Assembly (NCBI GenBank): GCA_013002375.1
Contig: JABDJW010000085.1
Coordinates: forward strand, 1-13,433
Source of the DNA: Acidimicrobiales bacterium
GTDB lineage: Bacteria; Actinomycetota; Acidimicrobiia; Acidimicrobiales; SHLQ01
Direction of reading: 5' to 3'
Length of the DNA: 13,433 nucleotides
A program made the position numbers and the translations under genes. Under the pieces are notes generated by a model that saw only the letters and a list, made by a program, of their open reading frames with translations, made no database searches and was not told where the DNA came from. Numbering within the stretch: the first letter of the stretch is position 1; the number at the start of each line of letters is the position of its first letter. Shown one piece after another: positions 7,320-13,042 of this stretch.

Positions 7320-7335
7320 AGTGACCGCTGTCACA
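7320..7335. promoter_or_regulatory. Candidate Crp-type operator (AGTGA-N6-TCACA)
   Basis: The sequence AGTGACCGCTGTCACA matches nine of the ten conserved positions of the classical Crp site TGTGA-N6-TCACA. It is centred about 115 bases upstream of the lipoprotein start codon and about 60 bases upstream of the transcript start predicted from the TAGCCT box, a spacing used by class I activators. It overlaps the stop codon of the chlorite-dismutase relic, so chance cannot be excluded. Confidence 0.4.
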
Positions 7336-7447
7336 TCCCCTTGGTGCGCCCCATCACGTCGCCCACCGAGCCGACGAGGCCGGTGTAGAACGGTCCGAAC
7401 TCGGCGTAGACGGCACTCGCGGTGTCGTAGCGCATCGTGTAGACGAC
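7331..7447 (-). pseudogene. Chlorite dismutase/coproheme decarboxylase-family (ChdC/HemQ-like) 3'-end relic
   Basis: Read on the minus strand to the TGA at 7331-7333, the frame gives about 38 residues beginning VVYTMRYD. The core MRYDTASAVYAEFGPFY matches the conserved C-terminal segment of this haem-enzyme family, which from memory has the form YxMR[FY]DxxSAxYxEFGxF[FY]xG. The rest of the enzyme, including the haem-ligand His region, is missing. Just upstream, at 7471, the stop codon of the intact hydrolase begins, leaving only ~23 bases between. It therefore looks like the end of a gene cut off by rearrangement. It is not a short gene of its own: no ribosome site or sensible start precedes it. 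The family call rests on recalled motif similarity. Confidence 0.7.
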
Positions 7448-7470
7448 TGGCCTGAGCCGCCCGCCCGCTC

Positions 7471-8214
7471 CTACCTGAGCGCACCGGCAAACAGCTCGGT
7501 GGTCGCGGCAAAACAACGATCCGAAGCCTCTTGGTGATAGGAGTCGTACCCCGGCCAGGTGAAGCCGTGGTCGGCTCCGGCGAAGACCTCCACCGTGACG
7601 TGTTCGAGGGACTCGACCGCATCGAAGAACCGCTGATGCATCTCGATCGACTGGGTCTGGTCGGCATCTCCGATGCCGATGAACAGCGGCTGCCGGAGGC
7701 CGCCGGCCGTGAGATGGGGCGAATCAGGCTCGTCGTCGGCCAGGAACGATGGATGCCACATTGCGCCGGCCCGGCACTGCTGCGGCCGGCGCTCGAGCAT
7801 GCGATAGACCGCCCGGGCCCCGAGACAGAAGCCGATGGCACCCACCGGTTCGTCATCGGTCACGCCGACGGCGGCCAGAGCAACATCCATGTCGTGTTGG
7901 ATACCGTCGTCGGTCATCGCCTGGATGAGCTCCCACATCTTGGCGCCCAAGCCGGGGTCGGCCGCACGCTGTTCAGGCTCGATCCCGATGAGTCGTCCGG
8001 CCCGGTGGTACAGGTCCGGGCAGATGACGTCGTAGCCCGACGCGGCCAACTTCTGCATGAAGGCGTGGGTTGCCTTTCGAATGCCGGGGCCGTCATGGAA
8101 CATTGCGACGCGAGGTGCCGCACCTTCACTCGGCCGCTTGCGCAGCACCGCCATCGGGCCGTCGTCAGTTTCAGTCTCGAGGATCTCTTCGTGCAGGGAC
8201 GTGGCTTCGCTCAT
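7471..8214 (-). CDS. Dienelactone hydrolase-family alpha/beta hydrolase
   Basis: This gene encodes 247 residues, the normal length for the family. The Cys-Asp-His triad is visible: Cys130 in GFCLGAR (the GxCxG nucleophile elbow), an Asp in IGDADQ (183 or 185), and His216 in ADHGFTWPGY. The oxyanion region MFHDGPGIRKATHAFMQKLAASGYDVICPDLYHR is also typical. Family members hydrolyse dienelactone in chloroaromatic breakdown or other small esters and lactones; the substrate here is unknown. I chose the ATG at 8214 because family homology begins there (MSEATSLHEEIL) and a TACGTT box lies seven bases upstream. A longer start at 8307 would overlap the divergent gene. It is divergent from the LLM oxidoreductase, 91 bases apart. 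Its 3' end is partly duplicated at 1748-1885. Confidence 0.92.
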   Translation of the reverse strand: MSEATSLHEEILETETDDGPMAVLRKRPSEGAAPRVAMFHDGPGIRKATHAFMQKLAASGYDVICPDLYHRAGRLIGIEPEQRAADPGLGAKMWELIQAMTDDGIQHDMDVALAAVGVTDDEPVGAIGFCLGARAVYRMLERRPQQCRAGAMWHPSFLADDEPDSPHLTAGGLRQPLFIGIGDADQTQSIEMHQRFFDAVESLEHVTVEVFAGADHGFTWPGYDSYHQEASDRCFAATTELFAGALR

Positions 8215-8221
8215 GGCGGCC

Positions 8222-8227
8222 AACGTA
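8222..8227 (-). promoter_or_regulatory. Candidate leaderless promoter box of the hydrolase
   Basis: On the minus strand the bases read TACGTT, followed by seven bases (GGCCGCC) and the ATG at 8214. There is no Shine-Dalgarno. The string TACGYTGGCCGCC also precedes livH, suggesting a shared local promoter style. Confidence 0.45.
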
Positions 8228-8305
8228 GTAGCTGGTGCAACATTGCGTTCGTTCCGGCCGACCGCGAGAGTGAGGACGCCCGTCCCCTCGCTACAGGAGT
8301 TTCCC

Positions 8306-9271
8306 ATGACCCGGCTCGGCTATCAGATCCCCAACTTCACCTACCCGAACAGTTCGCCGGCCGACATCTTCCAGAGCGTCGTGACCCAGGCCAAGGCGGC
8401 CGAAGAATCCGGCTTCGACCGGGTGTTCGTGATGGACCACCTCTACCAACTGCCCGGCATCGGCGCCCACGACGAACCGATGCTCGAGTGCTACACGATG
8501 CTGGCCGCCCTGGCCCAACACACCGAGAAGGTCCGGCTGTCGGCGCTCGTCACCGGCAACACCTACCGAAACCCGGGTCTCCTGGCCAAGACCGTCACGA
8601 CCCTCGATCACGTGTCGAATGGCCGGGCCACCCTCGGCATCGGCGCCGGCTGGTTCGAACAGGAACACGACGCGTTCGGCTACGAGTTCGGCACCTTCAC
8701 CGACCGATTCGAAAAGCTCGAGGAAGCGCTCCAGATCATCATCCCGATGCTGCGGGACGAGCGCCCCTCCCTCGACGGCAAGCACTACACCGCCGACGAG
8801 ATCGCAAACTCACCGGCACCGATCTCGCGCATCCCCATCATGATCGGCGGTTCCGGCGAGAAGAAGACACTACGGATGGTGGCGCAATACGCCGACGAAT
8901 CGAACCTGGCGAGCGGCGAACTGAGCGAAATCCCCCGCAAGCTCGACGCGCTCGCCGCCCACTGCGAACGGCTCGGCCGCGACCGGAGCGAGATCAAGGT
9001 CACCAAGCTGTTGATGGGCGTCGTCGCCCCGACGATGGAAGAGGCCGAAGCCGACCTGAACGAGATGGGAGCGACGAAGGGCTGGGGCCCCGAGATCATC
9101 GAGATGGCCAAGACGATCCTCACCGTGGGCGATCCCGACACCGTCGGCGAGTGGCTGGCCGACGCCAAGGCCACCGGCATCGACGGGATCACCATCAGCC
9201 TTCCGGCCAACGGCCACAAACCGGACCGCATCCACCTGCTGGCCGAGGTCGCCAACAAAGCCTTCGACTGA
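8306..9271 (+). CDS. LLM-class (F420-dependent type) oxidoreductase
   Basis: The 321-residue protein has the luciferase-like monooxygenase barrel pattern. The start MTRLGYQIPNFTYP is a typical first strand, followed by AEESGFDRVFVMDHLYQLPG, VRLSALVTGNTYRNPGLLAKTVTTLDHVSNGRATLGIGAGWFEQEHDAFGYEF, the mid-barrel IPIMIGGSGEKKTLRMVAQYAD, and the C-terminal VGEWLADAKATGIDGITISLP. This combination, in an actinobacterial setting, fits the F420-dependent subfamily that reduces or oxidises diverse small molecules; FMN use is less likely but not excluded. The substrate is unknown. The ATG at 8306 is supported by AGGAG at 8295-8299, six bases upstream. It is divergent from the hydrolase, so a shared regulatory region of 91 bases controls both. 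The downstream regulator at 9332 is on the same strand. Confidence 0.93.
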   Translation: MTRLGYQIPNFTYPNSSPADIFQSVVTQAKAAEESGFDRVFVMDHLYQLPGIGAHDEPMLECYTMLAALAQHTEKVRLSALVTGNTYRNPGLLAKTVTTLDHVSNGRATLGIGAGWFEQEHDAFGYEFGTFTDRFEKLEEALQIIIPMLRDERPSLDGKHYTADEIANSPAPISRIPIMIGGSGEKKTLRMVAQYADESNLASGELSEIPRKLDALAAHCERLGRDRSEIKVTKLLMGVVAPTMEEAEADLNEMGATKGWGPEIIEMAKTILTVGDPDTVGEWLADAKATGIDGITISLPANGHKPDRIHLLAEVANKAFD

Positions 9272-9273
9272 TC

Positions 9274-9299
9274 GCGGCCCTTCCCCTGCGGCCCTTCCC
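9274..9299. repeat. Two copies of a 12-base direct repeat after the LLM gene
   Basis: GCGGCCCTTCCC occurs at 9274-9285 and again at 9288-9299, two bases apart, in the 60-base gap between the LLM gene and the Crp-type regulator. No stem structure is obvious. It could be slippage or a pair of regulator half-sites. Confidence 0.6.
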
Positions 9300-9318
9300 A
9301 TCTTGGGGCGTGGTCAGG

Positions 9319-9324
9319 TAGGTT
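9319..9324 (+). promoter_or_regulatory. Candidate leaderless promoter box of the Crp/Fnr gene
   Basis: TAGGTT at 9319-9324 fits TANNNT and lies seven bases before the ATG at 9332. The overlapping AGGTAGG could alternatively act as a weak ribosome site, so this is less clear than the other leaderless candidates. GGTCA (9312-9316) and TGACC (9333-9337) form an inverted repeat around the box. Confidence 0.35.
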
Positions 9325-9331
9325 CGCCGGT

Positions 9332-10015
9332 ATGACCAGTGCGGCGCTGAACGGGCTTCCGCAGGCAGCGCTTGCGGGGCTGAGCGAGCACGGGGTCGCA
9401 CGCGACTTCGCACCGGGCGAGTGGCTCTATCACGAGGGCGAAGCATCCCACTCGGTGCACGTCATCGACCGCGGGCTGGTTCGACTGTCCAAGACTGCGC
9501 TGAACGGCAAGCGGGTGCTGATCGGCTTTCTCGGCTCGGGCGAGCTGGCCGGCCACTACGCGACGCTCATCGACGGCCCTCGACCGGCGAGCGGCCGGGC
9601 CCTCACCGCCACGTCGACGACCTGCGTTCCCGGCGACCGGTTTCTCGACTATCTGCGGGCGTACCCGGATCTGGCGCTGACCCTGTTGCACGAACTGGCC
9701 GACCAGCTGGTCGCAACCTCCGCGCACGTACTCGAGCTGTCGACGATCGACGCCAGCAGCTTGATCGCGCTCCGGCTGGTACAACTGGCCACCGAGGCCC
9801 GGTTTGCCGAGATCCGCACGCGAGACGGTGCCAGCATCGTGGTGCAGTCGGCGCTCTCCCAGCACGATTTGGCCGCTTGGGCCGGCGTGTCGGAACGCTC
9901 GGCCGCGACCGCGCTGCAACGATTTCGCGAACTCGGCGTGATCACGACCAGCCGTCTGCGGGTGGAGATCCGCGACGTGGCCGCGCTGCACCGCCTGGCC
10001 GGCCGACCGCGCTGA
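9332..10015 (+). CDS. Crp/Fnr-family transcriptional regulator
   Basis: The 227-residue protein has the two-domain Crp layout. Residues about 8-125 form the cyclic-nucleotide-binding-like beta roll (FAPGEWLYHEGEASHSVHVIDRGLVRL, then GFLGSGELAGHY). A dimerisation helix follows (about 110-140). The winged helix-turn-helix is at about 173-212, with SQHDLAAWAGVSERSAATALQRF as the DNA-reading part. The ligand cassette departs from the cAMP-binding form: after GELAG comes HYATLIDGPRPASGRA rather than a clear RS pair. cAMP binding is therefore doubtful. The recognition helix reads S-E-R-S-A-A-T where E. coli Crp has S-R-E-T-V-G-R, so it probably does not read the standard GTGA half-site. No Cys cluster for iron-sulfur sensing is seen. 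It follows the LLM gene by 60 bases and precedes another cNMP-like protein. Confidence 0.92.
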   Translation: MTSAALNGLPQAALAGLSEHGVARDFAPGEWLYHEGEASHSVHVIDRGLVRLSKTALNGKRVLIGFLGSGELAGHYATLIDGPRPASGRALTATSTTCVPGDRFLDYLRAYPDLALTLLHELADQLVATSAHVLELSTIDASSLIALRLVQLATEARFAEIRTRDGASIVVQSALSQHDLAAWAGVSERSAATALQRFRELGVITTSRLRVEIRDVAALHRLAGRPR

Positions 10016-10032
10016 TCGCCCACCGTGCCGGC

Positions 10033-10056
10033 GGTCTCCGCAGTACTGCGTAGACC
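10033..10056. promoter_or_regulatory. 24-bp near-perfect palindrome between the two cNMP-fold genes
   Basis: The half GGTCTcCGCAGT (10033-10044) is mirrored by 10045-10056 with one mismatched pair (C10038/T10051). It lies 18 bases after the regulator stop and 66 bases before the start of the next gene. It has no true loop and no T run, so an operator for a dimeric protein is more likely than a terminator, though a 10-bp stem with a GTAC loop is possible. Confidence 0.6.
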
Positions 10057-10121
10057 AGACCCCCGACCAGCGTCAGACTCGGGATCGATCAGCGTCGGCG
10101 GTACGAGACTGGAGATGAACC

Positions 10122-10712
10122 ATGGCGGGATCGAGTCTCCACGGACGTTCTCCCCTTATTTGGCGACTGCGGGATCGCCGGATCGTCCGACAACGGCGAA
10201 ATCCGCCGGCGCTGATCCGTACGACTTCCTCTGGTGAAGGGGTTGGAGGAGAACAAAGAGAACCCGGGCTCTTCGAGGGCCTCGGCCGGAACGAGCAGAA
10301 GGAAGTCCGAAAGCTTCTGACCGTCGTGTCGGTCCGAGCCGGACGACGGCTCTCGACCCAAGGCGGGACGGGTCGGCAGTTCGTCGTCGTGCTCGATGGC
10401 CAGTTGGCGTTTTCGCTCGACGGCCTTCCGACGACCATCCTGGGCTCAGGCACCTGGTACGGCGCACTCCCCTTGCTCGAGCGTCGCCAGGACCCGCGAA
10501 ATCGCGGTTCGGTCGACGCGCTGGCGCAGTCGATGATCGCGGTTGCCACCTACCGCGAGTTCTGCGGCCTGATGGATTTTCCCACCATCGCCGACCGCAT
10601 CACGACGGTGGCGTCGCAGCGCAAGACGTACATCGGTGAGCACGCCCGCGCCAACGCGACCGAGTCGGCCGGGCTTCTCCCGGAGCAAGCCGACTACCCG
10701 CTCCACGCCTGA
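10122..10712 (+). CDS. Cyclic-nucleotide-binding-like domain protein without DNA-binding domain
   Basis: The open frame encodes 196 residues. Residues about 48-155 follow the cNMP-binding roll: GLFEGLGRNEQKEVRKLL, VVSVRAGRRLSTQGGTGRQFVVVLDGQLAFSL, ILGSGTWYGALPLLERR, then SVDALAQSMIAVATYREFCGLM. The usual GELALL...R-S/T ligand cassette is replaced by YGALPLLERRQDPRNRGS, so binding is uncertain. The C-terminal part is short and helical and contains no helix-turn-helix. It may be a stand-alone sensor or partner of the Crp-like protein just upstream; that is inference. The ATG at 10122 has GGAG at 10111-10114, seven bases upstream. However, the first ~47 codons have only about 50% G/C at third positions and an Arg-rich sequence unlike the fold, so the true start, or an undetected frameshift near 10240-10265, remains open. 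Confidence 0.7.
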   Translation: MAGSSLHGRSPLIWRLRDRRIVRQRRNPPALIRTTSSGEGVGGEQREPGLFEGLGRNEQKEVRKLLTVVSVRAGRRLSTQGGTGRQFVVVLDGQLAFSLDGLPTTILGSGTWYGALPLLERRQDPRNRGSVDALAQSMIAVATYREFCGLMDFPTIADRITTVASQRKTYIGEHARANATESAGLLPEQADYPLHA

Positions 10713-10799
10713 GCACCCCGGAGAGCGGACAAGGCGAGGTCGTTTCGCGTTCAAGATTTTTCCCATACCGGTCGATGTTCCCCCCGTGACGGCATGACC

Positions 10800-10827
10800 T
10801 TGGTCAACGCCGGCCATGTATTACGAT
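10800..10827 (+). promoter_or_regulatory. Candidate promoter of the DUF389 gene
   Basis: TTGGTC at 10800-10805 and TACGAT at 10822-10827 are separated by 16 bases, in a locally AT-richer stretch. A second TANNNT (TACGTT, 10833-10838) overlaps downstream. Transcription would begin about 45-50 bases before the ATG at 10884, leaving room for the AGGGGGA ribosome site at 10872-10878. Confidence 0.45.
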
Positions 10828-10883
10828 TTCGTTACGTTCGTCATTCAACCGACATGGCGAGCTGACGGAGTAGGGGGACCGGC

Positions 10884-11987
10884 ATGACCGCCGAGGTTGA
10901 GCAGCACCCGGACAAACGCCAACCAGATGCCGACCCACCGGTCGGGCGGGGCCCATTCGCTCGGATCATCCGGCTCTTGGGCCGGATCGAGCTGGGCGAT
11001 CTCACCGACAACGATCGCGAACGCATCCTGCGCAGTCTCTTTCACGAGGGCCATCGCTTCGGACGGTTCGCTCGGCGCTTCGCGGCACTGATGACCATGT
11101 CGGTGTTGATCGCGGTGATGGGCCTTCTGGCCGATTCCACCGCAGTTGTCATCGGCGCCATGTTGGTGGCCCCGCTGATGAGCCCGGTGCTCGGCACCGC
11201 AGCTGCGCTGGTACTCGGCCTCCAGCGTCAGGTCGGCCGCCAGCTGGTCGTGCTCCTCGTCGGAAGCGCCGGCGCAGTCGGTCTCGCCGCCCTGACCTCG
11301 CTGCTGTTCCCCGGCAACATGGATCCCCTCCCGGCCGAGATTCTGGCTCGCACCTCCCCGAACCTGCTCGACCTCGGCATCGCGCTGGCGGCCGGGGCGG
11401 CGGGGGCCTACGCCCAGATTCGGCGGGCCGCCGCAGACGCTCTCACCGGGGTCGCCGTCGCCGTCGCGTTGGTACCACCGCTGGCCGTCGTCGGCATCAC
11501 ACTTGAGATCGGCTCCTTCGAACTCGCGGCCGGCGCGGTCCTCCTCTTCTTGGCCAACGTGGCCGGCATCATCATGAGCGCCGCGTTCACCTTCCTGGTT
11601 TGCGGGCTGGTATCGGACTACCGGCTCCGCAAGGGCTCGGGTGTGATCGTCGGTGGTCTCCGCTGGGCCGCCTTGGCCGTGATCGTGATGATCCTGCCGC
11701 TGCACATCACCCGTGCTCGCATGCTTCCCGCGAGCGACCCCACCGAGGATGTCGCCCATCACGTCGATTCCTACATCGACGAGATCGGCAGCGGCACCGA
11801 AGTGGTCACCGTCGCGGTCGAACGCGAGGAAACCGAACTCGCCGTCGACGTCGTGCTCACCGAATCGGGCCTGGTCCCGGCGGCCGAGGGTCTCGCCGAC
11901 CATCTGGCCGGCGAGATGCAGGAATCGGTCGCGGTCACGATGAAGGTCGTCGAGGTCGAGACCGATGTCGCCCGATCCGACGGTTAG
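10884..11987 (+). CDS. DUF389 family integral membrane protein
   Basis: The 367-residue protein has a charged N-terminus (1-65), then about seven or eight membrane segments from 66 to about 275. A soluble acidic C-terminal domain (about 285-360) follows. The signature of the family is the segment LMTMSVLIAVMGLLADSTAVVIGAMLVAPLMSPVLG (69-104), with further helices around VALVPPLAVVGI (194-205) and FLANVAGIIMSAAFTFLVCG (222-241). Its biochemical function is not established, to my knowledge. The soluble tail (EVVTVAVEREETELAVDVVLTE...) has a strand-helix-strand character but is not recognised. The ATG at 10884 has AGGGGGA at 10872-10878. The stop TAG at 11985-11987 overlaps the stop of the convergent oxygenase gene, so there is no space for a terminator between them. 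Confidence 0.9.
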   Translation: MTAEVEQHPDKRQPDADPPVGRGPFARIIRLLGRIELGDLTDNDRERILRSLFHEGHRFGRFARRFAALMTMSVLIAVMGLLADSTAVVIGAMLVAPLMSPVLGTAAALVLGLQRQVGRQLVVLLVGSAGAVGLAALTSLLFPGNMDPLPAEILARTSPNLLDLGIALAAGAAGAYAQIRRAAADALTGVAVAVALVPPLAVVGITLEIGSFELAAGAVLLFLANVAGIIMSAAFTFLVCGLVSDYRLRKGSGVIVGGLRWAALAVIVMILPLHITRARMLPASDPTEDVAHHVDSYIDEIGSGTEVVTVAVEREETELAVDVVLTESGLVPAAEGLADHLAGEMQESVAVTMKVVEVETDVARSDG

Positions 11988-13000
11988 CCCGCGCCGCCGT
12001 TCCGAACACCGCCGATCCGGTAGTCACTGATCTGAACCTCGGCTCCGTAGTCCGCGAAATCACCGTCGGCGCGCGCCTGACGAAACGCACCCCAGTTGAT
12101 CGGGCGGTAGTGCGGTCGATCGCCTGCCGCGATTGCGCCGGGCAGTGGCACAGAGTCCGTGGCATAGCTCGGGTTGAAGAAGTACGGCAGCGAAGAGCGG
12201 GCCCGCTCGGCACGCGGCGCAACGCGATGCAGAGCGGCCCGATAGCGATCGTTGGACCAGACCTGCATCATGTCGCCGGTGTTGACCACCAGGGCGCCGG
12301 GTTGCGGTACCACGTCGACCCACCGTCCTCGGTGGTTGACCTGGAGCCCGCCGACGTCGTCCTGGAGCAGCACGGTCAGGGCGCCACTGTCGCTGTGATG
12401 ATGCAGTGCCATGTCGCCGAGCGGGGTCTCGCGGGCGGCCTCCTCCGGGCTGAGCACGTCGCCGACCGGGTAGTGGTTGAGGCGGAGGAAGCTGGTGTGG
12501 TCCGGCCCGAAGTGGCGATGCAAGTGCCGCGCCGCCTCGCCCAGACCCGCACTGAACGCCTCGAGCAGGTAGAGACCCAGCGATTCACAGGCGACGAGAT
12601 ACGCCACCATCGTGGCCCGGAACCCGGGAAGGTCGGGCCACTGGTTCGAGCCGTCGATGGCGTGATGATTGCGGGGATCGTCGGCGGCCAACTCCGGGAA
12701 CGGCACGTGGGCGAGATCGAGCACTTCCTTCTGGTCGCGTGCGTTCTTGGTGAGCTCACGGTCGTAGTAGCCGCGGGTGTTGTCCTTGGTGCGTTGTAGC
12801 CCACGCTTCTGCTCCATCGACAACGCGAAGAACGAGCGGGTCTGCCCCCAGACCCGCTCGATCAACTCGGGCGCGATGCCGTGCTGCACCACCTGAAAGA
12901 AACCGAACTCGGCGGCCGCACTCGCCACCGCGTCGACGACCGCCGGGCCGGGTGTGGAGCGGTGCGGCCGACCCAGGTCGATTGTGGGCACCTGGTCCAT
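11984..13000 (-). CDS. 2-oxoglutarate/Fe(II)-dependent oxygenase, isopenicillin N synthase-like
   Basis: This gene encodes 338 residues, the normal length for the family. The N-terminal DIOX_N-type region is clear: VPTIDLG at the start, FGFFQVVQHGI (32-42), FFALSMEQKRG and RGYYDRELTKNARDQKEVLDL. The catalytic double-stranded beta helix carries the metal triad His202-x-Asp204 in HHSDSGALTVLLQD and His258 in ALHRV. The RxS motif RSS (268-270), which binds 2-oxoglutarate, is followed by LPYFFNPSY. All catalytic residues are present, so it should oxidise a small molecule using O2 and 2-oxoglutarate; the substrate is unknown. The start at 13000 is where family homology begins; the frame stays open to 13180 but that would run through the divergent gene. 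A TAGAAC box lies seven bases upstream with no Shine-Dalgarno. Confidence 0.93.
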   Translation of the reverse strand: MDQVPTIDLGRPHRSTPGPAVVDAVASAAAEFGFFQVVQHGIAPELIERVWGQTRSFFALSMEQKRGLQRTKDNTRGYYDRELTKNARDQKEVLDLAHVPFPELAADDPRNHHAIDGSNQWPDLPGFRATMVAYLVACESLGLYLLEAFSAGLGEAARHLHRHFGPDHTSFLRLNHYPVGDVLSPEEAARETPLGDMALHHHSDSGALTVLLQDDVGGLQVNHRGRWVDVVPQPGALVVNTGDMMQVWSNDRYRAALHRVAPRAERARSSLPYFFNPSYATDSVPLPGAIAAGDRPHYRPINWGAFRQARADGDFADYGAEVQISDYRIGGVRNGGAG

Positions 13001-13042
13001 CGTTGCCGTTCTAGCATCGAGCCGGTCTACGATCGCCTCGGT
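13001..13042. promoter_or_regulatory. Compact divergent promoter region, probably leaderless both ways
   Basis: Only 42 bases separate the two divergent start codons. On the plus strand TACGAT (13028-13033) lies nine bases before the ATG at 13043. On the minus strand TAGAAC (complement of 13008-13013) lies seven bases before the ATG at 13000. Neither start has a Shine-Dalgarno. The two promoters must overlap, so their use may be mutually exclusive. Confidence 0.45.

Noticed and set aside
7331..7516. A stand-alone 61-codon gene covering the haem-enzyme relic
   Set aside because: Its first ~23 codons are the hydrolase 3' end read in a different frame; only the last ~38 codons show family resemblance, so it is a relic, not a gene.
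8215..8307. A 31-residue longer N-terminus for the hydrolase, starting at 8307
   Set aside because: It would cover the whole intergenic region and the divergent gene's ribosome site; family similarity begins at 8214 behind a -10-like box.
10115..10237. A 40-residue small protein ahead of the cNMP-only gene
   Set aside because: No ribosome site at a workable distance and no recognised similarity; its composition is only moderately gene-like. Kept only as part of the start-site ambiguity.
10845..11903. A 352-codon open frame on the minus strand opposite the DUF389 gene
   Set aside because: The product is rich in Gly, His, Asp and Gln with no recognisable fold, and the opposite strand encodes a well-matched membrane protein family.
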